Positions 47,845 through 60,400 of a stretch of 64,000 nt of DNA are shown in pieces. Origin of the DNA: Coccinella septempunctata. Lineage: Eukaryota > Arthropoda > Insecta > Coleoptera > Coccinellidae. The notes below the pieces were generated by a model. That model did not search any database. It was not told the DNA's origin and saw only the letters and a list, made by a program, of their open reading frames with translations. How positions within the stretch are numbered: position 1 is the first letter of the stretch; every line of letters starts with the position of its first letter. Both the position numbers and the translations under genes were made by a program. Location: the NCBI RefSeq assembly GCF_907165205.1, contig NC_058190.1, positions 41,652,116-41,716,115 on the forward strand, given 5' to 3'.

Positions 47845-48978
47845 TTGAAAAGATGTTATATACAAGACTGGTAGGATTACTGTATTAGTTCATTATAAGC
47901 AATCAACTAAAATATTATAACAAGTGGTTATTATCGATTAAACATAATAGGAACAGAACCAATTATAAGAATTAAGTGGTATGTTCATATATTTACATGG
48001 ACGAATAGAGAAAAACTATTTAGCCGGTAGATCTAACATATTTATAGATATTTTTTATTTCAAGTCCAATTGACAATTTCTATTCCAGCCGCGACAATTC
48101 AATTTGCGAATTTTTTTATTAATCTTTAAGATTCAATCGAATAAGTTTGTCTATGGGGCATGATTTCCCTGCATTAGGGTCCTGTAGCGGTCTTCGTACA
48201 TCTGAAACTCTGGAAAATCATCGTTTGGATGGCCGAACCTGGTTTCATAAACCCTCTCCGCCAGTGAGCAAAAAATTTTGTATTTTAACCTTGAATATTA
48301 AAGGATTTTCGAAGTAAAATGATTGAGTTTCAAAATTAGCAGAAGAGAATGGTGCATGGTGGGGACTTCTGAAAGATTATGTATTTTGATTGATTTTTTG
48401 CAGTTTAGCTTGTTCCGTTGAAAATTCCTCATTTTAAAGTGTTGAGTTAATTGAGAAAGGGGAGTTTGATGGAGTTATTTTCATTTCCTTCAAATTTTGT
48501 GACATTTCTATAATTTAATCCTCGTAAGGAAGATCAGGATATTGCTAAGACAACATTACCTGCTATGACTTAATTTCCAAAAATGTTATGATAGTTTCAG
48601 ATTGCGGAATGTAGAAAACATTCTGTAGGTATATATCATTAAAGAATGAGGATAAGAGAATTAGGATTGTCCTTTAAAATAATTATCAATAATTAATGAC
48701 CGATGACGTTATCTCTCGAGTTTGGGACACGCTGTATAACATTTTGTTGAATCACAAAGAGCGTATATAATAAAAAAATATACTAATCGACCTGTCCAGC
48801 ATTTTCAGAAGAGTCTTCGATTTACTGAATTTATTTCAATTAACCAACTCGTACTGTAAATTGCTTGAATGTTATTCAAAGGAAAAGTTTTACCGCACTA
48901 GTTGGTTCACGAAACGCGTAGATAGATATTCTCGAGCCTAAATAATAAGCGCAATATTCACATTATTATCCAACTTAC
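47845..48978. other. Spacer between units K and N
   Basis: The first about 200 bp are shared with the upstream flanks of units F and G. The rest is unique AT-rich DNA without recognised features. Confidence 0.45.
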
Positions 48979-50101
48979 TTCTTCTTGTGCAGAGTTCCAT
49001 ATTTTTATCAAAAGAATGCTATTTACCAATATGAAAAGCATCCATAAAATAGGTCTTTCAGATTCATGCCCATCGTTCTTGAGTAGAATTATAATCAGCG
49101 AATAGGCACAGTTGATTATCTGCACAATTTTCACAATGAAAGTCAACACAAGCGGATATGTAAGGTCTTTACCGACGCTTTGATTCAGTTGGCAAATTCG
49201 AAAAAATTTCAAACTCAACTGTCGTATTTCCGAAATTCTCAAATATTTTTGCCAAGCCATTGAATTCGTGATGAGCTTCGACGATTCGAATGCACCAGCC
49301 AATCTCAAGAATTCTGCATTGACTAGAGTCGTATTTCGGTGAAGGTTTTCCAATATGGATTCCAGAAAATGGAATTCTACAACGTCCTTGGATAAGGTGA
49401 ACGTCCATGTGTACATATAGAAGTTTTTTTGCGAGGACGTAGGACTCATGAATTCAGAAGATAATGCGATAGCAAGGGCAAGCAGAAGTCCTTGAAATGT
49501 TCTGGTCATTTTCTGAGTCGATGCGAATCCGTTCATCATCACGTGCTCATCATTAAAGCTGAGAAGCTGGAGAAGAGAAGAGATTCTTCCAGAATTTGTG
49601 AAGAACCAACACAATTTACAAATATTGGTATAGAGTTCCAAGAACCTTGAATAGCAGGAAGTCGACCTAAGAACACCTAAAATATATTTTATTTGTATTC
49701 AGTAGGAAACATTTTATTTCTGTTATTGTTTTGCTTTGCCACCAAACCATCAGAAAATATTCCAGTTGCCAAAAAATAATGAAATACAGAGGATGTGAAT
49801 GGTAAGACAGGGTTAAGATAATAATTTCTGATAATGAGTTCAAAGAAATACACCACTACACTTGCTGTAAATTCCTAGAAATATTCTCACCTAAAGAGTT
49901 GATCGTGCCTTCATTATCAAGATATACCTCCATATTGAAAAAACTCCATATATAGAGAACATGCAACGAAACGAATAAAACAATTTGGATTATAATGAAT
50001 TTGTCGGTTTTCTTGAAATATATTCCATTCATCGAATAAAACCATTGTGAGGATTTGGAAAAAATGTTTCGATCAATTTCACGCCAGTTCCGAACCATCA
50101 T
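48979..50101 (-). CDS. Gustatory receptor N-terminal unit N (locus III)
   Basis: Exon 1 is 49891-50101 (211 nt; I choose ATG 50099-50101, since upstream in-frame codons start only with TTG; donor TTTAG|GTGAGA, phase 1). It includes SSQWFYSMNGIYFKKTDKF. Exon 2 is 48979-49676 (698 nt; acceptor ATATTTTAG; donor GAAGAA|GTAAGT, phase 0), with SKDVVEFHFLESILENLHRN, an LTFIVKIVQIINCAYSLIII membrane segment and the ending IWNSAQEE. Intact. With the locus III C-terminus it gives 377 residues. Paralogue of the broken unit M. Confidence 0.84.
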
Positions 50102-51926
50102 CAGGAAACGTAAGGGTAATTCTACCCATTTCAAATGTAGATTACTTCTAATGATGAAATGATAAATGAGGTGTGAAATAAATTGGAATAGATGAATAAT
50201 TGATTAGATATGTACCGGGTGTTCTTCTAAGCCTGAATAATATAAGTGATGATTAATTTAATCATCAATATTTAGAGAAAATTGTCCACATTTAATAACA
50301 TTCTGATTGAGTTATAAAAAAGAATTGTCACCCCAAGCATTTTAATTCTGATATGAACTCCATTTGCCTAGATTATAAGTGCGAAAATTCACACAATTGC
50401 CCTATACAGGGTTGGGTATGAGTCTGGAATAAAATTAATATTCCTTCAACAAATAACTCAAAATGAAAATGATTTTTGATCACGAGTACCCACATTTTCT
50501 GGCAATAAAATTTGTTTTTCATTTTGATAGACCTTCTCCTAAGTAGTAATTTAATGGCGTTAATTCTGGAGATCTTGATGGCTATTCAATTATATATTTA
50601 AAAAAATAATTGGGTACAATGGAATTCAATTAACATGTTTTCGTGTTTTACTTTCAAGTTGAAAAACTATAAATTTTATATTTATTCAATAGAATTTTGA
50701 TTCCATTTTCTAAGAGCTTTCCAACAAGCCCACACATGGTACTTATATGTTTCTATTTGAAAAACGGTTGGTTGGGAGTCGAACAAAACACTCAATTCTA
50801 TTGCCAGAAAATGAGGGTAATTAAACATCAATTGACTTTAAGATCAATTGACTGATTTCGTGTTTTTTTTTGAGTTATTGGTTCAAGAAATATTTATTTT
50901 ATTCCAGACTTATTCCCAACCCTGTATATTACCTACTTAAAACTTCACTCCGGTGGTTTTAACATATTAGAAATAACTGATTCTCTTCAACTACAAGAAT
51001 TTCATTTTGAACAAGAGCCTATATATACGTCTATAACGTAAGTTCCATCTTCCTTTGTATACGATTAGACATGATTATTGCCACGTACTATGTACTATTT
51101 CTATTATGTGCTATTTTTCAGTTTTCAACACTCTTGTGCTTGTGAGCATACTTCTTTATGAGCATTTATCAGTACTATCAAGTTGGGCTGATTACGACCC
51201 TGTCGGGCGGTTCAACGGTTTACATTCTCGTGGGAAACAATTTCAAATAGAATTTTTAGGTTATGACTTATTACTTGTTTTCGTTCTGTTTGTGTTGAGA
51301 ATTTCATGTTCATGTGCTTTTTGATTAACAGTGGTGAGTTCAAAACATTGTTCATAATTCAGTTTAGATTCAGTACCGAAAACATTTCATATATCCATTT
51401 TGTTTCTAGCTTATCGAAGTTTCTTAGCCTTTAAGAAGTTGAAAAACATTGTTGAGTTTTTTTACGAGGAATAACCTGAAACTTGAAATTTACTCATTTC
51501 TCCAGTCTGAACATGTTATTCCCGATGATTTTCTCATTTATGTTATGAAGGTTGTTTAATGTTTAGAAGGAAACGTAAACAGCTATGTATTTATTACGTC
51601 AGGCAACACAAGATACGCAGCGAATAACTTGTGGTTGTCTTCTATTTGAGGACAGAACCGGTTTCAGGTTACAGGTATAGATAGATATCAATGTCATAGT
51701 TTCAGGAAATGCAGAATCCTCCCAGAATAAATTTCAATCGATATCATATGTATTAATTTGTTGAAGTTAATTCAACTCTCCATAATAAATATCGAGAAAT
51801 TAAATGATCTCTTCATGAAGTAAAAACGCTTCGTTCACTAGTCCAAAATGAGTGAAGATAAGATAATTTGGTTTCTTATAACCGCGAATTCTTTCGAAGT
51901 TTTTATTCGTCTCGTCTTCTACTTAC
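50102..51926. other. Spacer between units N and O
   Basis: Contains one TIR element (50407-50924). The rest, including a plus-strand frame at 51055-51324, shows no recognised gene. Confidence 0.4.
50407..50924. mobile_element. TIR element CAGGGTTGGGTATGAGTC
   Basis: Left CAGGGTTGGGTATGAGTCTG and right ...CAGACTTATTCCCAACCCTG, continuing inward to GGAATAAAATTAATATTCC-like sequence. TA flanks on both sides (50405-50406, 50925-50926). 518 bp, non-coding. Confidence 0.8.
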
Positions 51927-54220
51927 CTCATGTGCCATATTATCCCAGATATTCAATGCCATAACGCAAAACAGAAATAAGAATGTGCACCATATTATTC
52001 TTCTGAGGATGCTGAACCAACTGGAAAGTTTGAACTCCGGAAATAATAGAAGAATAACCACGAAATATGCGATATTTATCATCTCCACAAGTTTGGTCAC
52101 CATTGTCAATGCTAGTGGAACCGAAAAAATACCATTTGTGTCTTCCAAAAGAAAAATGTAATGCTGGTGGGATATGGCAGTTTTCTTCAATTCTCGAACA
52201 ACGAAATCGATTTCAGCCTCGAATTTTTCCATTTCTATGGCATTATGCATTCGCGCATACTTCACATAATTCATTATGGAGGATTTTTGTAAGAATCTTA
52301 CTTTACGGTTTACTGCAGAGAGATTTTTCTTTATGAAGTTCAATATATCCATGCAAAAAAATAATTCTAAGTTGTCCTTGATATTGGGAATGATCAAGCA
52401 GATAATGTAATTGGCTTCGAATATACTATATTCTGCCAACATTTTGTCCAACAGCACCACCGTATAAGTAAGGATGGAAGTGATGAACCAAATAGTATAA
52501 AATTTTTCGATCCATGTATAAGATATAATCGGAGCAAATGCGGAATTGAGTTCATACTCTAAACCAGAGATCAGTTTCCGGATTTGTCTTGCCATCATGA
52601 TATACCACATCAATTTAACTATAGCCACTATAACTTCTAGAGTACGACAAGTTTTGGCAGATGCATTTGCAGTTCCTGAAAAGCATTATGTATCAGGTAG
52701 AGAAGAACATAAACAAACACCTAGTGTAGCTTCCAAGCGCGAAAAACTCGTTGTGGTCACAATTTCACCGAGATCTTGAAGGAGACAATACAGGGTGAGT
52801 CTTTGACTCGTACAAATATTTGAACAGTAGATTCCTGAGGTCGAAAGAAACATTTTTTTCCTATACCATTTTCCGATTCGGCCCTGATAAAAAAATATGG
52901 CCATTTTAAGTTTTCATAACAAGCTGTGCCACCCCTAAAAACACAAAATAACCTTCAGAATAACTAGAGTTGCATTCGGTCAAAGTACCCAATTTTTCGA
53001 ATTTCAGATATTTTTATTTTTGAACACTGAATAACTCGTTAACGGCGCATTATACGAAAAAATATGAAGAATACTTCTATTTTACAAAACGTTCAAATAT
53101 TCATTTGATAGCGTCCAACTTAGTTTCAAGAGTGGAGTATTTGGTATTTTTATGGTACGATTGTAAGATAGAACTAAAAATTTTATTTTTATGGTTTTCC
53201 AACAGCCTGTATCTTTCAAACCGAGCCGATCCGGAAAAAATGGTGAGGGAAAAGGGTGTTTCTTTTGACTCCAAGAATCTACTGTTAAAATATTTGTACT
53301 GGTCGAAGACTCACCTTGTATAATACGGACATACGGAGAATTGTTAACTTGGTTGAAACTGAATAACTGAAATCAGAAAAGTCTCCGAATTTTCATCTTC
53401 TTTACCTACATGGATTCTGAACATCGTATTTCCAGGGATATCCTGCTGATATTTGATTACTAACCTTGACAATTCTGTCGAAATTGGTATCATATGTGTG
53501 AAGTCAAACACCAATTTACCCATTATCCATTATCTGTTTTGAAAATTATAGGGGAAAATGCAGTTGCAGAGAGATTGACGCCATAAAAATAGGGATACCA
53601 ATAATTTCAAAAATTGTGATGGAGAATTTTAGTTACATTCTATATTCTTCTCATTTTAATAGCAGTTTCAAGGAAAAAATGAAAATTTCAGTATTTTTCT
53701 AGAGGATTTTAGAATAACAGAGATCTAACAATCCTGTTAGTTATGTTCATTAAAATATAAAATTTAAATGATGAAGTTATTATTCGGGAAATGAGTCTAT
53801 ATGGCAATATATTTTTTTACCATTCATTGCTGTATCCCGTTGCCGGGAATGAATCTACAAAAAGGCGAAAAAAGGGAAAAAACAAAAAGAAAAGAAAAAA
53901 AAATGGAAAAAAAAAGGAAAAATAAAAAGGTGCAAACCTTTTTTTACCAGACTTCACAACGAACTGATATATAGAAAATACTGTATGTGATGTACCTACA
54001 CATGAATTTTCATTCATAATACTTGCCTACCTAAAATTGTCCCTGAGACGATAGCATCATCAAGATAGCTATGAGCATTCAAGGAGCTCCAGATATAGAC
54101 TGTATGTAACAAAATCACTAGTGAAATTTTAACCAATTTCAAATTTTCCCCATAAATCAAGCCGCTTAATGTGAAAAGCCATTGTTTGAGAGGTGAAATT
54201 ATCTTCCTCCGTTCCTCCAT
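51927..54220 (-). CDS. Gustatory receptor N-terminal unit O (locus III)
   Basis: Exon 1 is 54031-54220 (190 nt; ATG 54218-54220; donor TTTTAG|GTAGGC, phase 1), starting MEERRKIISPLKQWLFTLSG. Exon 2 is 51927-52675 (749 nt; acceptor GCTTTTCAG; donor CATGAG|GTAAGT, phase 0). It carries the hydrophobic segments FYTIWFITSILTYTVVLL and LALTMVTKLVEMINIAYFVV. It ends LNIWDNMAHE. Intact and the most upstream unit of the array, about 23 kb from the shared exons. Product 387 residues if joined to 28544-29092. Its intron contains a MITE family 1 copy. Confidence 0.82.
52790..53319. mobile_element. MITE family 1, copy c
   Basis: Best-preserved copy. Left ACAGGGTGAGTCTTTGACTC and right ...GGTCGAAGACTCACCTTGT. 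The subterminal block TTCCGATTCGGCCCTGATAA leads to AGCTGTGCCACCCC. 530 bp. It lies in the unit O intron. Confidence 0.86.
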
Positions 54221-54431
54221 GTTTTAATCCAATAGTATGATGAACCTAACTCACCTAGAGTATATTATTGATGAGTATCTAATTTCCCATTTTACATTAT
54301 TAAGTCAATTTCTTCGACCATGACCTGCTGTCAAACTGAGTGTACATATACATAGCAGTAGCTGAATTAACTACTCTCAGAATTTATTATTTCATTTCCG
54401 TTATTTAGATAGGTATTGACTGAGAAAATGA

Positions 54432-57400
54432 ATGAAGATGTTTTATTTCAGAATCGCAATGGATATATCAGATGATCTCGTAATAATTGAGAACCCCATC
54501 GTGGATTTTTTGGGGCAAAACATTCGAAAGGTTCGAAATGAGATCGACAAAGTTGAAGAGACTATTAAGTTTCTTTCCAATAGTATAGAAGAAGTTTTGA
54601 ATGAAAGAGCTGCTGGATCATTGGGTGTGAAACTTTTACCTCCACTATTAAAATTATACCAAAATAAATACGCTGTATGGTATCGAGTAGAATGTTCAAC
54701 CAATAAGTGAGTCTTTATTTAATTAGTTCATCTCTCCCTCTATTTGATAACCAATATTTTTTGTCAGTCCTAATATTGTAGGGGAAGAAACTTATATATT
54801 AATATGATAGTTAAATGTGTGAAAATTTCAAAATAATAATAATGGAAAATTATCAATTGATAACGTTCCTTCGTCAAGTAGACTATGCTAAGCTTTCATT
54901 GTTACATATTCTGGATTTTTTCCACATTTGTTAATACTGCAAATAAACCTTTCAGATTTTCGTGGTAATCTCTCTTTTAATGTCGAAAATTAGATACGCT
55001 AAACACTACATTTACAAAGAATATCAACTAAATTTCAAAGCCTACTTGAGAATTTTTTGTTATTGTTTATCACTAGAGTGATCGTTCCGAAATTTTAAAT
55101 TGCATTCCACGAAAATGTTTTATAAAATGCTTCTATAACCATTATAAATTTCAATTTCAGTTTTCATGTTCTTGCTTTAAGGTGTAGTTATTCAAATATA
55201 TTCTTCATTATCTATATTGTTCTACTTGAATTGATAAAAATTAATGTTAATTTCGACCTAAGACTATCTTATGTTTGGTAGTTTGATACTGAAAGAATTG
55301 TAGTCGGAGTAAACAAAAATTTCCAGATATATCACTTTATTTCTGGTATGATCCTACTTTTATTAGAAAAATAGTTATTTGTGTGAAGAACAAAAAAATA
55401 ATGTGCATTCACGAAAATGACGTATTAAAGTGACAACAGCGGACGAAAAGAGTTTACGAACGAAAAGTGTTTGTGGACGAAATATACTTACCTACCTTCA
55501 AAAATAGTAAAAATTCATTTTTCGCTGAAGTATACGAAAAATATTTCTTTTCATTTTAATTTCTTCACATTAAACCATAAACACTTTATTCACATTGAAT
55601 CATTTTTTCAAATTGGGAAAGAAATTTGTAATTGATTTAATAACAATTAATCGGTATTGTCTTGGAACTGAAACTGTGTTTCCTAGATGACCCTCTGTTC
55701 AGGATATTATTTGCATATTTTGGAAAATAAATTTGACAAATCCTCATTTCAACAACTTTATTCAATATATCTTCGAACGATAAGAACAATAAAAAATAAA
55801 TGTTTTTTATTATTCTTGAAACTGGAAAGTAAGTATAAAATCGAAATTCCAAACTTTGATATCAATATTGCTTGAGCTTATTTAAAAATCTTGAACTAGA
55901 TATCACAATCATTGAAATATTTCAACATTAAATCCTCTTTCTCATCTAATGTTAAATGCACACATTCTAGGATATTCTGATTTCAAACGATACCATTTTT
56001 TTCATAATATGTAAATCTTGAAACAATCATTATATCCTTTCAATGTGTACTTAACCTAAGCCTATTTTCGAGATGAGGCTCATAACCTACGAAGGCTATA
56101 TTCAGTCATTTAAATACGTTGTGCCTGAGTAAATAAGAGTCAAGTTACAATCCATTTAACAACTTTTGAAATTTTTTCCATTCGATATAATAAAACTCTA
56201 TTATTCATATTAGAAATAACATATTATTTTCACGACATAAATGAGCTTCGAACAGTAGAATTTACTTGGCTCAATAGGGCATTTCGGATCAGCTGATTTT
56301 GACAGAACCGCCATTTTGTCTGGCGTAAGTATTGGTTAAGTTGATTTTCTTGTAATTTCGAGTGGTTTTTTACAAATCCTTACGAATTTTTTGAGAAAAT
56401 GTCGTTTGGTTAACATAATTTATCCTTCAGGGATGATGTGAAAGTGCGGTATGATAGAAAACTCCCTATTAGGTATCATGTATCATTACGTATTCCAGCT
56501 TTTTGTGAGGTCAATCCAGAAATGTCCTATTGTGCCGTTGAGTATAGGTATTGATGGTTTAATACTCAAATATAGAGATTAATTTAATGTTATTTCTATT
56601 TCACTTTTAACTTAGTGAAGCACACTTCAAAATTTCAAATCAGTTTTATAAATATGAATCTATCATAAGGATGTTTTATAGAAAATTATTATAGTAACAA
56701 ACATATATTTCCAAGGCACAACGTATACTAAGCGCTTAAATTTTAAATGATCTACGAAAATTAAGCACCAAGTGCTGGATTCTAACTGAATCTAAATTTG
56801 TTAACTCCAATCTTTCGTCAATATTTTTTCCATGAAGGACCCTGAGGAAGCTTGAATTTGACTAGACTCATTTTACCTTTACCTTATTTATTGAGTGGAA
56901 TTCGAGACATTAGAGCATAAACTATTTTTGTTATCAAGGAAATCCCTTCTTGATTTCACAATCCTACTTTTTGAACTCTTCACACTATGTAGTGAATTTT
57001 TTTAAATTCATTTCAATTCAATTTTTTATTCAATTTCCTCAGTTTTCCTCATTGGACGATTCCACTCAAATATCGTTTGAGGATATTTCAATCCCTTTAT
57101 TTTCACTTGCTTTGAATTCATCATCTGGAAGACCTAATTCCAAGTAACCTTTTAATGAATAATTGAACAACTGGAAATCGTACCTGAAAATGAAAAATAC
57201 GCAATGTTTAAAAACAATACTGGAATGTATAATAAATGTTAAGGTCCTCATTTTTGCGGAAAACCTGTCCTTAAACTCAACGGTAAATAATTGATTCAAT
57301 GAAATAGGCCATAGTTGTTCGGAGATATAAGAAGGAAAAATTGATATCATGTATCTAATAATATATACTTTCGGTATATATCGATATCTCCTTATATTCC

Positions 57401-60400
57401 TTACATTCGTCTGATCGAATTGGGATTTCCGGTTATATAATCAGCGTTTCCTAGGCTTCCACCGTAGACCAAAATCTCGATTTCAAAAGTCTCGATTTTT
57501 AGGGTCAAAAATGAGCAAGGGGTTAGACCCCCCTAAAATGACCTATTTGCTCTGCTGAAAATCAGGATGTTCCATTACTCTCTTAGGATATGGAGTGCAT
57601 AGAATTTGTTTTGAAGATTCTGGAAAACCGAACAGTTGATGATTCAATAGAGAATTGCACTCCAGAGAGCTCTTCAAAGTCAACTCGAAAATGAAAAGTG
57701 GAAAAACAAAACAAAATTTTTTTCTCCTAAACTGTGCCAGATATTTGAAATTTTGGTATGAAAATATAGGTTTTCGAACACGCTGGATCTATTACGAGCA
57801 ATTTCGAGAGCCGATCTCCCTTCGTTTAGATTTTCATCCTGGAAATCTCATTTTTCAAAAATTGCAATTTTCAATCTGCGATATCTCCTGTTATATTCAT
57901 CTGATCCTATTGGGATTTCCGGTTCTATAATCAGCGTTGCCTAGGCTTTCACCCTAGCACAAAAACTTTATTTCGAAAATCTCGATTTTTTTGGTCAAAA
58001 ATGAGCAAGGGGTTAGACCCCCCTAAAATGACCTATTTGCTACTCTGTCTGAAAATCAGGATGGTCTATTACTGTCTTAGGATATGGAGTGCATAGAGTT
58101 TGTTTTGAAGATTCTAGAAAACCGAACAGTTGATGATTCAATAGAGAATTGCACTCCAGAGAGCTCTTCGAAGTCAACTCGAAAATGAAAAGTTGAAAAA
58201 CAAAAAAGAATGTTTTCTCCTAAACTGTGCCAGATATTTGAAATTTTGGTATGAAAATATAGGTTTTCGAACACGCTGGATCTATTACGAGCAATTTCGA
58301 GAGCCCATCTCCCTTCGTTTAGATTTTCATCCTGGAAATGTCATTTTTCAAAAATTGCAATTTTCAATCTGCGATATCTCCTGTTTTATTCATCTGATCC
58401 TATTGGGGTTTCCGGTTCTATAATCAGCGTTGCCTGGGCTTTCACCCTAGTACAAAAACTCTATTTCGAAAATCTCGATTTTTTGGGTCAAAAATGAGCA
58501 AGGGGTTAGACCCCCCTGAAATGACCTATTTGCTACTCTATCTAAAAATCAGGATGTTCTATTACTGTCTTAGGATATGGAGTGCATAGAGTTTGTTTTG
58601 AAGATTCTAGAAAACCGAACAGTTGATGATTCAATAGAGAATTTCACTCCAGAGAGCTCTTCGAAGTCAACTCGAAAATGAAAAGTGGTAAAACAAAAAC
58701 AATTATTTTCTCCTAAACAGTGTCAGATATTCGGAAGTTTGGTATGAATATATAGGTTTTCGAACACGCTGAATCTATTGCGAAGATTTCCCAAAGCCTA
58801 TCTTTCTTCGTTTACATTTTCATGTAGGAAATGGCATTTTTTTTTAATTGCAAATTTCACTGGAGAATTCGTCAAGACCGAACGGTTGCGCCGAGATGGA
58901 TGAAATCTTGAGATTTATTACAAGAAAAGTGGCTCTCTTCTCTAAAATGAGACCAAACTTTTGTGGGCATCACTACTCAGTACATAAAAAGCAAGCCTTG
59001 TACTTCTCTATTGTCAAAATATTCACGAGACTACTGGACTACCACTAGACTCAAGCAAACGAAATAGGATCCCTGTGGCATTATGTACTATAATTTATAG
59101 TACATAATGCCACTATATGACTATAATTCATGACTATTGTATCGGTGATTTTTTTAAATTTCGTCATATCGAATGTTTTGTATAGGTGATGTTGTTGGTG
59201 AAAGGATTTATCTTCACGAGTTCTACTTGTCGTCTTAAAAATTATGATGTCTTAGACTTAGAGTTGGTTGGTAGGTAGTTCAGTAGATATTGATCTATTT
59301 TTTTCTGATTCATTTAACTCACCTGTACAAGTGATACAACTTCAAAATTTGCGTTTTGGTTAGCTTGGTGTAATATTTTTTGACCTGCCTCGACGTGGGG
59401 CCGTGACCTGCATTTTTCCACTGTGGCTCTATGAGATTGTCCAGGTGGGCCTTTTCAATAATGTACTGCTGGTCCTCTTGCAGCGTTTCCGTGTGCGCTA
59501 TCACGTCGAACTTGAACAGACAGGGCGTGCAAAATTCCGTTATCGGCGTCCAATGCATGTCCAGCGGCCTGTTTTTCTTCACGCAATCCAAAAGAAAATC
59601 AACGAATTCTGGAAAAGTCGGCCATCTGTAATTTGGCGTAGTTTTCGACTGCTGCGAGAAGAACGATGATGTTTAAGGGAGTTCGTTCGGGAAAAATCGT
59701 TTCGTTACCTCTTTCTTCCTGTACTTTATGATGATTTTGTTGCCCAGTTGTCGATGGTAAGTGTGTGGCAGGGAGTATTGCAGTTTATCCCTGTAGGCCG
59801 ATAGTAACCTTTCCAAAGGGTGTCTGACGATCAGAAATGAGAGGGAGTTTTCCATCGCATCCATGAGGGCTTGCGGAGAGGGCCTTGGATATTTCTTTCG
59901 CGCCAAACTTAACGGTACAGCCTTCGTTTTTTTCAAGAACTTCGCACTGTATCTGCAATGTGAGGCAAAGTAATGAATAGTATCTGTCTGGAATTTTTCA
60001 TTACAAAGGGAGTATTGTGTGTGGAAACGCTGACAATGTCACTTTCGACCGACTTCATCGAAACACCTGCGTATGAGTAGTACATATTAGTAGCTTTTCG
60101 TTTTTTACTAGAATAATATTCTTTTTACAAATGATATTGTACTTGAAACTATTCAATTGAGTGTGTGTGGGTGTGTCATTTGAAATAAGATAAAAGTAGG
60201 CTGTTTTCGGAATAACCGGAAGTTGCAAAGGTCTGAAAATATTTCAGTGAAAAAGTTCATTGTCGAAAATATCAACATGCAAATTTTCAGCGCAAAACTA
60301 TGATAACTTCTCAAAAGTCTCGGTGAATACCATACAGAGTCAGTCTTTGACTCGTACAAATATTTATAGATTCTTGAGGTCAAAAGAAACACTTTTTTCC

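Noticed and set aside
51055..51324. 89-codon plus-strand frame with hydrophobic character
   Set aside because: No family motif, no splice context, lies in a repeat-rich spacer.
56280..56318. Possible first exon with donor GGC|GTAAGT next to a CCATTTTGTC motif
   Set aside because: No open frame that joins the next exon and no promoter element I can identify.
57655..58423. Two near-identical plus-strand frames (76-91 codons)
   Set aside because: They are the same part of the 490-bp tandem repeat in successive units, not genes.
59075..59113. Hairpin as a microRNA or tRNA gene
   Set aside because: Arms of 18 bp are too short for a microRNA precursor, and it has no tRNA cloverleaf; kept only as a repeat.
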